Of a stretch of 64,000 bases of DNA, positions 47,367 to 56,732 are shown one piece after another. The position numbers were made by a program, and so were the translations under genes. The notes below the pieces were generated by a model that made no database searches, had not been told where the DNA came from, and saw only the letters and a program-made list of their open reading frames with translations. The stretch's first letter is position 1, and the number at the start of each line of letters is the position of its first letter. The stretch is from Achromobacter xylosoxidans (GTDB lineage: Bacteria; Pseudomonadota; Gammaproteobacteria; Burkholderiales; Burkholderiaceae_B): contig NZ_CP061008.1 of assembly GCF_014490035.1 (NCBI RefSeq), positions 3,286,001 to 3,350,000 of the forward strand, in the 5' to 3' direction.

Positions 47367-48859
47367 TGAAACCCGTATGGATCGTCGATGATGACCAGGC
47401 CATCCGCTGGGTCCTGGAAAAAGCCCTGGCGCGCGCCGGGGTGCCCACCCGCAGTTTTTCGCAATCGGCCGACGTGCTGGAAGCGCTGTCCCGCGAAGCG
47501 CCCGCCGCGCTGGTGTCCGACATCCGCATGCCCGGCGGCAACGGCCTGGAGCTGCTGCGCCAGCTGAAGGAACGCAATCCTGGCTTGCCGGTCATTGTCA
47601 TGACCGCGTTCGCCGACCTGGACAGCACCGTGTCCGCGTTCCAGGGCGGCGCTTTCGACTACCTGGCCAAGCCGTTCGACGTGAACGAGGCGGTGGCGCT
47701 GATCCAGCGCGCCATGCAGGAGTCCGCCGAGCCTGAAAACCCCGAAGGGCAAGGCGATTCGGCGCAGAACAACGAGCGCTGGATGATGACGCAGTCCTCG
47801 TCCACCGCCATGCAGGAAGTGTTCCGCGCGATCGGCCGGCTGGCGCAGTCCAAGGTCACCGTGCTGATCACCGGCGAGTCCGGCACTGGCAAGGAGCTGG
47901 TGGCGCGCGCCTTGCACGGCCATGGCGTGCGCGCCGGCGGTCCCTTCGTGGCACTGAACGCGGCGGCCATTCCGCGCGACCTGCTGGAGGCCGAGCTGTT
48001 CGGCCACGAACGCGGCGCGTTCACGGGCGCCAACAATTTGCGCCGCGGCCGCTTCGAGGAAGCGCATGGCGGCACGTTGTTCCTGGACGAAATCGGCGAC
48101 ATGCCGATCGAGTTGCAGACACGCCTGTTGCGCGTGCTGGCCGAGGGCAGCTTCTACCGCGTCGGCGGCGCGCAGCCGGTGCGTGTCGATGTGCGCATCG
48201 TCGCTGCCACCCACCAGCCGCTGGAACAGCGCGTGGAGCAGGGCCTGTTCCGCGAAGATTTGTTCCACCGCCTGAACGTGATACGGCTGCGCCTGCCGCC
48301 CTTGCGCGAACGGGTGGAGGACATACCGGCGCTGGCCGGCCACTTCCTGACCGCCAGCGCCCGCGCGCTGGGGGTGCCGGTCAAGCGCCTGACGCCGGAA
48401 GCGCTAGCCGTGCTGTCCAAGTTCGACTTCCCGGGCAATGTGCGCCAGCTGGAGAACTTCTGTCACTGGCTGACGGTGATGGCGCCTGGCCAGACCGTGG
48501 AGCCGGCGGACCTGCCGCCGGAAATCCGCGCCATGGAACACCAGCAGCACCCGAGTCCCGCCTTGTCGCGTCCGGCCGTGTCCATGGCCGGCGTGGGCAC
48601 GGTGGTTCCGACCGCGGCGCCCGTGGAGGCCGGTTCGCCGCGCAACTGGCAGGATTCGCTGCTGCGCGATGCGCAGTACCGATTGGAACGCGGCGAGCCC
48701 GCGGTCATGGCCACGCTGACGCGCCAGTTCGAGAAGATCCTGCTGCAAAGCGCGCTGGACGCCAGCCGCGGCCGGCGCGTGGAAGCCGCCAGCCGCCTGG
48801 GCATAGGCCGCAACACCATCACGCGCAAGCTGCGCGAACTGGGCATCGAAGACGAATAG
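47366..48859 (+). CDS. ntrC: Nitrogen regulation response regulator NtrC (GlnG)
   Basis: A 497-residue sigma-54 activator. The receiver domain has Asp52 (LVSDIRMPGGNG) and Lys in DYLAKPFDV. The AAA+ domain has Walker A ITGESGTGKELVARAL, the sigma-54 contact loop GAFTGA at residues 217-222, and Walker B LFLDEIGD. The C-terminal Fis-like helix-turn-helix is ASRLGIGRNTITRKLRELGI. It is expected to bind the two sites upstream of glnA in this window and activate the sigma-54 promoter when nitrogen is short. All key motifs are intact. Confidence 0.96.
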   Translation: MKPVWIVDDDQAIRWVLEKALARAGVPTRSFSQSADVLEALSREAPAALVSDIRMPGGNGLELLRQLKERNPGLPVIVMTAFADLDSTVSAFQGGAFDYLAKPFDVNEAVALIQRAMQESAEPENPEGQGDSAQNNERWMMTQSSSTAMQEVFRAIGRLAQSKVTVLITGESGTGKELVARALHGHGVRAGGPFVALNAAAIPRDLLEAELFGHERGAFTGANNLRRGRFEEAHGGTLFLDEIGDMPIELQTRLLRVLAEGSFYRVGGAQPVRVDVRIVAATHQPLEQRVEQGLFREDLFHRLNVIRLRLPPLRERVEDIPALAGHFLTASARALGVPVKRLTPEALAVLSKFDFPGNVRQLENFCHWLTVMAPGQTVEPADLPPEIRAMEHQQHPSPALSRPAVSMAGVGTVVPTAAPVEAGSPRNWQDSLLRDAQYRLERGEPAVMATLTRQFEKILLQSALDASRGRRVEAASRLGIGRNTITRKLRELGIEDE

Positions 48860-48877
48860 GGCGCGCGGCCGCGCGCC

Positions 48878-49792
48878 TTATCCTATCCCCAAGAGGCTCT
48901 CGCACAGGCGCGGCGACTTCAGTTTCTGCAGCCACCATTTCAAGGCTTCGCCCGGCGGCTCCGAGCGCCAGGCGTAGGTCAGGTGTTCCGTCAGGGACAT
49001 GCCTTCGTCTGTCTCGCACACCACCAGCAGGCCCTGCGCCAGATACGGCGCGGCCAGGGTCAGCGGCAGGTAGCCGCAGCCCAGGCCGCGCACCTGGGCG
49101 TCTATCTTGGCCTGCATGGTGGGCATGACCAGGGTGGGTTGCTCGGCCAGGATGCCGCGCGTCTGCGGCGCCAGGTTGCGCGACGTGTCCGCCACCACCA
49201 CCGCGCAATAACGCGTGATGTCGGCGCGGCTCAAGGGCTGCGGCAGTGACGCCAGCGGATGGTGCGCGGCCACGCAGAAGCCGAATTGGGATTGGCCCAT
49301 GGCTTGCGAGCGATAGGGGCCGGTGGGCTCGCCCGCCGCGCCCGCGCCGATGACCAGGTCGGCCCGTCCTGAGGTCAGGGCGTCCCAGTTGCCGCTCAAC
49401 ACCTCGCTGGAAAAGCGCAGCGTGGTGGCGCTGCCCAGCGTCTGGAACTCTTCGATCAGGTCATACAGCGGCCGCCACGGCAGCACCGCGCTGACGGCGA
49501 TGCGCAGCTCCACCTCCCAGCCTGTGGCAATGCGCTTGACGCGGCAGGCCAGATCGTCCAGCGATTGCAGCACGTGGCGGCCGTCCTTCAGCAGCGTTTC
49601 GCCCGCCGGCGTCAGCAGCGCGCGGTGCCCGGAGCGGTCGAACAGCAGCACGTCCAGGCCATCTTCCAGCTTGCGGATGGAATAGGTGACGGCCGAAGGC
49701 ACCTTGCCCAGTTCGCGGGCGGCCTTGGCAAAGCTGCCGTGGCGCGCGATGGCGTCCACCAGGATCAGCAGTTCGGGGGTGATGGCTTGCAT
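48878..49792 (-). CDS. LysR family transcriptional regulator
   Basis: A 304-residue LysR-type regulator starting MQAITPELLILVDAIARHGS. The N-terminal winged helix has the typical segment FAKAARELGKVPSAVTYSIR then KLEDGLDVLLFDR, and an effector-binding domain follows. The ATG at 49792 is chosen because GGAAG lies just before it; a GTG five codons upstream is the alternative. It diverges from a pirin gene, with a second pirin next to it. This arrangement suggests it controls the pirins, perhaps in response to oxidative stress or aromatic compounds (inference from position). Confidence 0.9.
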   Translation of the reverse strand: MQAITPELLILVDAIARHGSFAKAARELGKVPSAVTYSIRKLEDGLDVLLFDRSGHRALLTPAGETLLKDGRHVLQSLDDLACRVKRIATGWEVELRIAVSAVLPWRPLYDLIEEFQTLGSATTLRFSSEVLSGNWDALTSGRADLVIGAGAAGEPTGPYRSQAMGQSQFGFCVAAHHPLASLPQPLSRADITRYCAVVVADTSRNLAPQTRGILAEQPTLVMPTMQAKIDAQVRGLGCGYLPLTLAAPYLAQGLLVVCETDEGMSLTEHLTYAWRSEPPGEALKWWLQKLKSPRLCESLLGIG

Positions 49793-49963
49793 GGTCGCTT
49801 CCGGCACAGCTATTCAAAAAATTTGAATGATTCCGTCAAAATATAGCGCCAAACAGGCCGGTCCGCACGCGCACAATATCACTCATGCCGGTGGTGCAGC
49901 GGCTTCCCAAGAAATGATGGCAGGGCTGCACAACCATTCACATTATTGAAACAGGAGTCCGCA

Positions 49964-50662
49964 ATGCTTACCACTCGCCGCGCCGCTGAACGGGGTCATG
50001 CCAACCACGGATGGCTGGACTCGTTCCACACGTTTTCCTTCGCCAATTACTACGATCCTGCCCACATGGGCTTCGGCGCCCTGCGCGTGATCAATGACGA
50101 CCGCATCGCGGCCGGCCGCGGCTTCGGCACGCATGGCCATCGCGACATGGAAATCATCACGTATGTGCTGGACGGCGCGATCGCCCACAAGGACAGCATG
50201 GGCAGCGGCTCGACCATCCAGCCCGGCAACGTGCAGCGCATGAGCGCAGGTCGCGGCGTCATGCACTCCGAGTTCAACCCGCTGGCGGACCGCGAAACGC
50301 ACATGCTGCAGATCTGGATCGAGCCCGACGTCACCGGCATCGCGCCGGAGTACGAAGAGCGCGGTTTCAGCGATGAGCAGAAGCGCGGCCGGCTGCAAGC
50401 GCTGGTGTCGCCGGATGGCGCCGATGGCTCGATGAAGATCCATCAGGATGCGCGCCTCTATGGCGGGCTGTTCGACGGCGCCGAATCGGCCGCCCTGGAT
50501 CTGGCCGCCGGCCGCCGCGCCTGGGTGCACGTGGCCCGCGGCAGCCTGACGGCCAACGGGGTTGAACTGTCGGCTGGCGACGCGCTCGCCATCACCGGCG
50601 AGCCCCGCGTCGAGCTGTCGGGCGGCAAGCAGGCCGAAGTCCTGGTGTTCGACCTGGCGTAA
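49964..50662 (+). CDS. Pirin family protein
   Basis: A 232-residue bicupin of the pirin family. Metal-binding His residues are in FGTHGHRDMEIITYVLDGAI and the later MHSEFNP segment. The C-terminal cupin is shorter, as in YhaK/YhhW-type proteins. Some of these have quercetin dioxygenase activity; others are stress proteins. The ATG at 49964 is preceded by AGGAG. It ends at a strong terminator before the second pirin gene, so the two may be separately expressed. Confidence 0.88.
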   Translation: MLTTRRAAERGHANHGWLDSFHTFSFANYYDPAHMGFGALRVINDDRIAAGRGFGTHGHRDMEIITYVLDGAIAHKDSMGSGSTIQPGNVQRMSAGRGVMHSEFNPLADRETHMLQIWIEPDVTGIAPEYEERGFSDEQKRGRLQALVSPDGADGSMKIHQDARLYGGLFDGAESAALDLAAGRRAWVHVARGSLTANGVELSAGDALAITGEPRVELSGGKQAEVLVFDLA

Positions 50663-50670
50663 TGCGCCAA

Positions 50671-50710
50671 GGCGGGCGGACTGAACCAAGTCCGCCCGCC
50701 GCAGTTTTTT
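50671..50710 (+). terminator. Rho-independent terminator after first pirin gene
   Basis: A perfect 12-bp stem (50671-50682 with 50689-50700) around GAACCA is followed by GCAG and TTTTTT. Confidence 0.85.
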
Positions 50711-50767
50711 CATGCAGGCGGCAGGCCTTAAGATGGCCTTAGTCCCCACCACCCGGAGAGTCCGATC

Positions 50768-51673
50768 ATGTCCACCTTGTCCGAAGCCGGCGAAAGCCAG
50801 ATTGAATCCGTCGTGGTGCCGCGCACCAGCGACCTGGGCGGCTTTTCCGTGCGCCGCGCCATCCCCTCCGCGCAGCGCCGCACCGTCGGGCCGTTCGTCT
50901 TCCTGGACCACATGGGTCCGGTCGAATTTGCCGCCGGTACGGGCATAGACGTGCGCCCGCATCCGCATATCGGCCTGTCCACGGTGACCTATCTGTACGA
51001 AGGCTCCATGGTGCATCGCGACGGTGCGGGCCACACCCAGACCATCCTGCCCGGCGAGGTCAACTGGATGACGGCCGGCCGCGGCATCGTGCACTCGGAA
51101 CGCTCCTCGCCCGAAAGCCGCCAGGCGGCGCAGCGCCTCTGTGGCCTGCAGATCTGGGTGGGGCTGCCCAAGGAACATGAGGAAACCGATCCGGGCTTCA
51201 CCCACTATGGTCTGGATGCCCAGCCGGTCATCGAAGGCGAGGGCGTGCGCGCCCAGGTGGTGGCGGGTTCGCTGTTCGGCAAGACGTCTTCGGTGAAGAC
51301 GCTGTCGCCGCTCTTCTATGGCGATCTGCAACTGCAGGCGGGCGCGACCACGGTGCTGCCGGCCGAGCATGAAGAGCGCGCCGCCTATCTGGCGCAGGGC
51401 ACGGTCGAGATCGACGGCCAGGAGTTCGAAAGCGGCCGCCTGGTCGTGTTTGCGCCGGGCCGCCCCGTGCAGATCCGCGCCAAGACCGCGGCGCGCTTTG
51501 CCTTGATTGGCGGCGAACCTCTCGATGGGCCGCGCTTCGTGTGGTGGAACTTCGTCTCCAGCAGCAAGGACCGCATCGAACAGGCCAAGCAGGATTGGCA
51601 GCGCAGCCGCTTCGACCAGGTCGTGCCGGGCGACGAGACTGAGTACATCCCGCTGCCCGAACCGCGCGCCTGA
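50768..51673 (+). CDS. Pirin family protein
   Basis: A 301-residue full-length pirin. The N-terminal cupin has the metal site PHPHIGLSTVTYLYEGSMVH and the family start VPRTSDLGGFSVRRAIPSAQ then VGPFVFLDHMGP. The C-terminal cupin is complete, so the protein is longer than the neighbouring pirin. GGAGAG lies before the ATG. The two pirins are adjacent but separated by a terminator. Their target or substrate is not known. Confidence 0.9.
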   Translation: MSTLSEAGESQIESVVVPRTSDLGGFSVRRAIPSAQRRTVGPFVFLDHMGPVEFAAGTGIDVRPHPHIGLSTVTYLYEGSMVHRDGAGHTQTILPGEVNWMTAGRGIVHSERSSPESRQAAQRLCGLQIWVGLPKEHEETDPGFTHYGLDAQPVIEGEGVRAQVVAGSLFGKTSSVKTLSPLFYGDLQLQAGATTVLPAEHEERAAYLAQGTVEIDGQEFESGRLVVFAPGRPVQIRAKTAARFALIGGEPLDGPRFVWWNFVSSSKDRIEQAKQDWQRSRFDQVVPGDETEYIPLPEPRA

Positions 51674-51761
51674 GTCAACGCTCAAGCCCGGCCGCGCGCA
51701 AGCGCCGCGCGGCCGGCGGTATGATGCGCCTCCGAACCCAACAACACGGGATGGAGACAAC

Positions 51762-52739
51762 ATGCATCGCTACACATTCAACGCGCTGCGCGGCTTGGCC
51801 GCGGTGGCGCTGATCCAGGGCGCTTCGGCGGCGCTCGCCGCCGGCTATCCGGCCAAGCCCATCACCTTCATCGTGCCTTACACCGCCGGCGGCACCACCG
51901 ACCTGGTGGCGCGCACCGCCGGGCAAAAGGTGGCGGAAAAATTGGGCCAACCCGTCATCGTCGAAAACCGTCCCGGCGCGGGCGGCAACATCGGCATGGA
52001 CGCCGTGGCCAAGGCCGCGCCCGACGGCTACACCATCGGCTTCGGGGCCATCTCGACCAATGCGCTGAATCCCTTCGTCTACCCGTCGATGCCTTTCGAT
52101 CCCACCAAGGATTTCACGGGCGTCAGCATGCTGGGCGCGTCCACCGTGGTGCTGGAAGTCGGCCCGGCCTTGAAGGTCGACAGCGTCAAGGATCTGGTCG
52201 CCTACGCCAAGCAGCATCCGGGCACCTCGTTCGGCACGCCGGGCACCGGCACCTCCATGCATCTGGCCGGCGTGATGTTCGACCAGCTGACCGGCGCCGG
52301 CATGCAGCACATTCCGTACAAAGGCAGCGCGCAGGGGCTGAACGACCTGCTGGGCGGCCACCTGCCGGTGATGTTCGACAATCTGCCGGCGTCGCTGCCG
52401 CATATCAAGGCGGGCAAGGTGCATGCGCTGGCGGTGACGGGCAGCAAGCGTGCGCCCGCCTTGCCGGACGTGCCGACGCTGGCCGAGCTGGGCTACGAGG
52501 CAGCCGTGGTCGATCCGTGGTTCGCGGTCTATGGGCCGGCGAAGATGTCGCCCGAAGTGACCAAGGCGCTCAGCGACGCCTTCCAATGGGCACTGGCCCT
52601 GCCGGAAGTGAAGACCAAGCTGGAACAGGCCGGCTTCATGCCCTATGGTTCCACGCCGCAGGAAGTGGAGCGCCTGACCCAGAGCCAGCACGAGGCTTTC
52701 AAGGCCTTGTCGCAAAAGGTGAAGCTGTCGGCCGACTGA
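51762..52739 (+). CDS. Bug family tripartite tricarboxylate transporter binding protein
   Basis: A 325-residue periplasmic binding protein of the Bug (TctC) family, typical of Bordetella and Achromobacter. Residues 1-26 form a signal peptide (ending ALAA). The mature start AAGYPAKPITFIVPYTAGGT and AKAAPDGYTIGFG are hallmarks, and PGAGGNIGMDAVAK is also seen. The start at 51762 is chosen from the signal peptide. No TctA/TctB membrane partner is nearby, which is common for Bug proteins. The ligand is unknown. Confidence 0.92.
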   Translation: MHRYTFNALRGLAAVALIQGASAALAAGYPAKPITFIVPYTAGGTTDLVARTAGQKVAEKLGQPVIVENRPGAGGNIGMDAVAKAAPDGYTIGFGAISTNALNPFVYPSMPFDPTKDFTGVSMLGASTVVLEVGPALKVDSVKDLVAYAKQHPGTSFGTPGTGTSMHLAGVMFDQLTGAGMQHIPYKGSAQGLNDLLGGHLPVMFDNLPASLPHIKAGKVHALAVTGSKRAPALPDVPTLAELGYEAAVVDPWFAVYGPAKMSPEVTKALSDAFQWALALPEVKTKLEQAGFMPYGSTPQEVERLTQSQHEAFKALSQKVKLSAD

Positions 52740-52754
52740 GCGGCCGGGATGACC

Positions 52755-53540
52755 TCAGCGGCCGCGGGCGTAGGCCTGCTCGCGCCGCTCTTCCAGCGCT
52801 TCGCGGCGGATGAAATCGCGCACGAAGTCGCTGGCGGGATGATGGTGCAGATTGTAGGGCGTGTCCCACTGCGCGATGCTGCCCTTGGACATGATGCCGA
52901 TGCGGTCGGCGATGGCGAAGGCTTCGGCCTGGTTGTGCGTGACCAGGATGGCCGTGTGGCCGGTGGTCTTGAGGATGTCGCGCACCTCGAAGGCCAGGCG
53001 CTCGCGCGTGTCCACGTCCAGGTTCGAGAAGGGCTCGTCCAGCAGCAGCAGGTCGGGCGAGGGGGCCAGCGCGCGCGCCAGCGCCACGCGCTGTTGCTGG
53101 CCGCCGGAAATCTCGTGCGGATAGCTGTTGGCGGCATGGGCCAGACCCACCAGCTCCAGCATTTCTTCGACGCGGCGGGCGCGCTCCGGGCGCGCCATCT
53201 TGCGCAGGCCGAAGGCCACGTTCAGCGCCACCGTCAGGTGAGGGAAAAGCGCGTAGTCCTGGAACATCATGCCTACCCGGCGATGCTCGGGCGCGACCTG
53301 CACGGTGGGCGAGGAAATGACGGTGCCATCCAGCAGAATGCGTCCGGCCCGCACCGGCTCGAAGCCGGCGATGGCGCGCAGCACCGTGGTCTTGCCGCAG
53401 CCGGACTCGCCCAGCAGGCAGCCGATATGGCCCACGGGCAGCCCCAGCGTCAGGTCCTGCACCACGGGCTTGAGTCCCGCCGGCGTGTCGTAGGCGAGGG
53501 AAAGGTGATCGAGTTCTAACAGATCGGGCACGATGATCAA
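52755..53540 (-). CDS. Iron(III)-type ABC transporter ATP-binding protein (FbpC-like)
   Basis: A 261-residue ATPase. Walker A GESGCGKTTVLRAIAGFEPV (about residue 43), the signature [16 protein letters not shown], Walker B LLLLDEPFSNLDVD and switch His in ILVTHNQ are intact. It lacks the long C-terminal extension of sugar importers and resembles FbpC/FutC. The start is uncertain: TTG at 53540 overlaps the permease stop by four bases, and GTG at 53531 is an alternative. It is the last gene of an iron transport operon. Confidence 0.88.
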   Translation of the reverse strand: MIIVPDLLELDHLSLAYDTPAGLKPVVQDLTLGLPVGHIGCLLGESGCGKTTVLRAIAGFEPVRAGRILLDGTVISSPTVQVAPEHRRVGMMFQDYALFPHLTVALNVAFGLRKMARPERARRVEEMLELVGLAHAANSYPHEISGGQQQRVALARALAPSPDLLLLDEPFSNLDVDTRERLAFEVRDILKTTGHTAILVTHNQAEAFAIADRIGIMSKGSIAQWDTPYNLHHHPASDFVRDFIRREALEERREQAYARGR

Positions 53541-55207
53541 TGTCCCATTTTCAGATTGGTGCGCGCCAGCAGGATGACGGGGAACAGGCCGGCCAGCACG
53601 ATGGCCAGCGCGGCGACGGCGCCTTCTTCATAGGTGCCGCGGGCCGCCTCGGCGTAGAGCCAGGTTGCGAGCGTGTCGAAATTCATGGGCCGCAGCAGCA
53701 GCGTCGCGGGCAGTTCCTTCATGGCGTCCACGAACACCAGCAGGGCGCTGGCCGCGAGCGCGGGGCGCAAGAGCGGCAGATGCACGCGGCGCAAGGTCCC
53801 GGCCGAGCTTTCGCCCAAGAGGCGCGAAGCCTGCTCCAGTGACGGCGGAATGCGGGCCAGGCCGGCTTCCAGCGCGCCGGTGGAAATTGCGAGGAAACGG
53901 ATCGCGTAGGCGCAGACCAGCGCGCCCATCGAGCCCATCAGGAACAGTCCCGTGCCGCCGAAGACCTTGGCGACCGCGGTATCGATCCAGACGAACGGCG
54001 TGAGCAGGCCGATGGCCAGCACCGTGCCGGGCACGGCATAGCCCAGGCTGGCGATGCGCGCGCAGGCGCGGCCCGGGTTGAAGCCCGAGCTTTCGCGCAG
54101 CGTGCGTCCGGCCCACGCCACGACCAGCCCGCACAGCAGGGTGACGACGGTGGCGCTGAAGGCCACGATCAGGGTATTGCTCAAGCCGTTCAACAACTGA
54201 TGGGAAACGCCGCCCACCAGATGCAGGCGCTTGTAGGTCTCCACGACCAGATAGAGCGCCGGCGCGACAAAACCGATCAGTACCGGTATCCAGCCCAACG
54301 CTGCGGCAACGGCCGCCGCCGGACCGCGCAGGCGGCGCGGCTGCATCGGGCGCATGCGCTGCGTGTTGGCGTAGCGCTGGCGCTTGCGGCCATGGCGTTC
54401 CAGCAGGATCAGCCCGATCACGATCGCCAGCATGGTGAGCGCGATCTGCGCGGCGCCCGCCAGGTCCGAACGCGTGACCCAGGTGGTGTAGACCGACACG
54501 GTCAGCGTCTGCACGCCCAGGAATTCCGAAGCGCCGATATCATTCAGCGTTTCCAGCAGCGCCAGGCTGACGCCGACCACGATGGCGGGCCGGGCCAGCG
54601 GCAGGGCGACCCGGAAGAACACGGCGAGGCGGCCGGCGCCCAGCGTGCGGGCCGCTTCCAAGAGGCTGGCGGCCTGCGTCATGAACATGACGCGGGTGCT
54701 CAGGTAAACATAAGGGTAGAGCACGAAGCCCAGCACGAAAATTGCGCCATAGATGGAACGCAGGTCGGGCAGGCGGAACTGGCGCGGGCTGTCATAGCCC
54801 AGCAGCGCGCGGATCGCGGTCTGTATCGGGCCGATGGGATGCAGCAGGTCCAGATAGGCGAAGGCGATGATGTAGGTCGGCACCGCCAGCGGCAGCAGCA
54901 GCGCCCAGGTCAGCACGCGGCGGGTAGGGAAGTCGTACGCGGTCACCAGCCAGGCCGCGCCCGTGCCCAGCAGCGTCACCAGCACGCCCACCCCGGCCAG
55001 CAGGATGGCGGTATTGGCCAGCGCCTGCGGCAATACGTAATTGGCGAGATGCTGCCAATGCGAGAGTTCGCCGCCCAGCGCCCACCAGCCCAGCGTCAGG
55101 ACGGGCGCCAATACGGCCAGCGCGATCAGGGCGGCGCCGGCCAGCCAGCCGGCCCCGCGTTCAGTCCAGCGCAGACGCAGCGGCCGGGGCAAAGAATCTG
55201 TGTGCAT
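53537..55207 (-). CDS. Iron(III)-type ABC transporter permease (FbpB-like)
   Basis: A 556-residue double-length permease with two sets of about six helices, as in FbpB/SfuB. Each half has an EAA loop contacting the ATPase (LLEAARTLGAGRLAVFFRVA in the first, LEQASRLLGESSAGTLRRVH in the second). The N-terminus is basic, ending with DSLPRPLRLRWTERG before the first helix. It moves ferric iron from the periplasm with the preceding binding protein. A hairpin of 11 bp separates it from that gene. Confidence 0.9.
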   Translation of the reverse strand: MHTDSLPRPLRLRWTERGAGWLAGAALIALAVLAPVLTLGWWALGGELSHWQHLANYVLPQALANTAILLAGVGVLVTLLGTGAAWLVTAYDFPTRRVLTWALLLPLAVPTYIIAFAYLDLLHPIGPIQTAIRALLGYDSPRQFRLPDLRSIYGAIFVLGFVLYPYVYLSTRVMFMTQAASLLEAARTLGAGRLAVFFRVALPLARPAIVVGVSLALLETLNDIGASEFLGVQTLTVSVYTTWVTRSDLAGAAQIALTMLAIVIGLILLERHGRKRQRYANTQRMRPMQPRRLRGPAAAVAAALGWIPVLIGFVAPALYLVVETYKRLHLVGGVSHQLLNGLSNTLIVAFSATVVTLLCGLVVAWAGRTLRESSGFNPGRACARIASLGYAVPGTVLAIGLLTPFVWIDTAVAKVFGGTGLFLMGSMGALVCAYAIRFLAISTGALEAGLARIPPSLEQASRLLGESSAGTLRRVHLPLLRPALAASALLVFVDAMKELPATLLLRPMNFDTLATWLYAEAARGTYEEGAVAALAIVLAGLFPVILLARTNLKMGH

Positions 55208-55235
55208 GCTTCAAAGTCGATTGCATCAATGGCAA

Positions 55236-55266
55236 GGCCTGCTCCCCCAAAAGAAGGGAGCAGGCC
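55236..55266 (-). promoter_or_regulatory. Stem-loop between iron binding-protein and permease genes
   Basis: A perfect 11-bp stem (55236-55246 with 55256-55266) lies in the operon between the binding-protein and permease genes, with no T-run. It probably protects the upstream message and raises binding-protein output, much like the glnH-glnP hairpins. Confidence 0.55.
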
Positions 55267-55352
55267 CTACGCGTGAGCTTATGCGCAGCCCGCGCGTTTG
55301 TCACTGCCGCATGGTTTCGCCAAGCCGGCGGGCGTGGCGTTCCATGGGCCTA

Positions 55353-56396
55353 TCAGTTGTCAAAACCGACCTTGTCCACCAATTCGCTGGCTTGCTTGCG
55401 ATGCTTGGCGATCTCGGTCAGCGGCAGCGGGTCCACCTTCAGTTCGCCAAAACTGGCGATCACGGGGTCCAGCTTCACGCCCTTGCGGACGGGGTATTCA
55501 TAGTTTGCCTGGGCGTACAGGGCCTGGGCGGGTTCCGACACCAGGAAGTCCAGCAGCTTGACCGCGTTGGCCTTGTTGGGCGCGTGGGCGGCAACGGCGG
55601 CGCCGCTGACGTTCACGTGCGTGCCGCCGCTCTTGGCGTTGGCGAAGGTCGGGCGGATCACCTTGATGGCATCGCCCCACTTGCGGGCGTCGGTGCCGGG
55701 CTCCGCATTCTTCATGTGGCCGACGTAATAAGCATTGGCCAGGCCGATGTCGCAGATGCCGCCCAGGATGTCGCGGGCCACGTCGCGGTCGCCGCCGGCA
55801 GCCTTGCGGGCCAGGTTGGCCTTGACGCCGCGCAGCCATTTTTCGGTGGCTTCGGCGCCGTCATGCGCGATCATGGAGGCGACCAGCGCGGTGTTGTAGG
55901 GATGCTGGCCCGAACGGATGCAGACCTTGCCCTTCCACTTGGGATCGGCCAGGTCTTCGTAGCGGAAGGCTTCCAGCTTCAGGTCCTTTTCCACATACAG
56001 CACGCGGTCGCGCAGCGACAGGGCGTACCACTTGCCGTCGGCGCCGCGCAGGTTGGCGGGGATGACGGATTCCAGGGTTTGCGACTTGACCGACTGGGTC
56101 ACGCCGCCATCGACCAGGTCCAGCAGGTTGCCGATGTCCACGGTCATCAGCACGTCGGCGGGCGACTTGGCGCCTTCCGCCTTGACGCGCTCCAGCAGGC
56201 CGTCCTTGACGAAGACCGTGTTGACCTTGATGCCGCTTTCCTTGGTGAAGGCGTCCAGCAGCGGCTGGATCAGCTTGGGTTCCCGGGTGGTGTAGAGGCT
56301 GACTTCCTCGGCGGCGTTGGCCGACACGGCGAAGGCGGCGGCGCCGGCCAGCGCCAGGGCGCGCAGCAGCGAGTTCAATTGGGGACGCTTGGTCAT
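55353..56396 (-). CDS. Fe(3+) ABC transporter substrate-binding protein (FbpA/FutA-like)
   Basis: A 347-residue periplasmic ferric-binding protein. Residues 1-29 are a signal peptide ending ANAAEE. The mature start VSLYTTREPKLIQPLLDAFT and the tandem Tyr at 223-224 (GLANAYYVGHM), which bind iron in this family, are present. It heads the binding protein-permease-ATPase order on the minus strand. A Fur-type box lies about 80 bases upstream, which fits iron-repressed expression. Confidence 0.92.
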   Translation of the reverse strand: MTKRPQLNSLLRALALAGAAAFAVSANAAEEVSLYTTREPKLIQPLLDAFTKESGIKVNTVFVKDGLLERVKAEGAKSPADVLMTVDIGNLLDLVDGGVTQSVKSQTLESVIPANLRGADGKWYALSLRDRVLYVEKDLKLEAFRYEDLADPKWKGKVCIRSGQHPYNTALVASMIAHDGAEATEKWLRGVKANLARKAAGGDRDVARDILGGICDIGLANAYYVGHMKNAEPGTDARKWGDAIKVIRPTFANAKSGGTHVNVSGAAVAAHAPNKANAVKLLDFLVSEPAQALYAQANYEYPVRKGVKLDPVIASFGELKVDPLPLTEIAKHRKQASELVDKVGFDN

Positions 56397-56732
56397 GACG
56401 AGGTGCTCCGGCTAGGGCTGCAGAGGGATTCCCGAGGCTTCAGGCCTTCCCGCTGCGCAAAACTGTCTGCTAACGAAAATGATTATCAAATGAGAACGCG
56501 ACGATAACAGGAAGCAAAGCGGCGTTCAACTGGTCGTAAGTCAGGCAGGCTGCAAGCTTGATCCCCATCAATACGGCATAAGGGTATTACGGAATAATGA
56601 GAGCAGTTATCATCGAGACCCTGTAGAATAGGGTCAACCCTAATGCCGGCCGCGTCTTTTGTGCGGTGCGGAATGACCCAGCGGCGCAAGCCGGGCGCGT
56701 AGCCCGGGGCGGTCGCCCTTATTTGATACGAC
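56397..56732. promoter_or_regulatory. Divergent control region between iron operon and fpr, with Fur-type box
   Basis: A 336-base gap without a gene. At 56475-56492 the sequence GAAAATGATTATCAAATG matches the Fur hexamer pattern (GAAAAT, GATTAT) and overlaps a possible minus-strand -10 for the iron operon. Nearer fpr, TAGGGTCAACCCTA at 56629-56642 is a palindrome with six-base arms and TAGAAT (56624-56629) is a possible -10. The palindrome may be an operator for fpr. Assignments are by consensus only. Confidence 0.55.
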
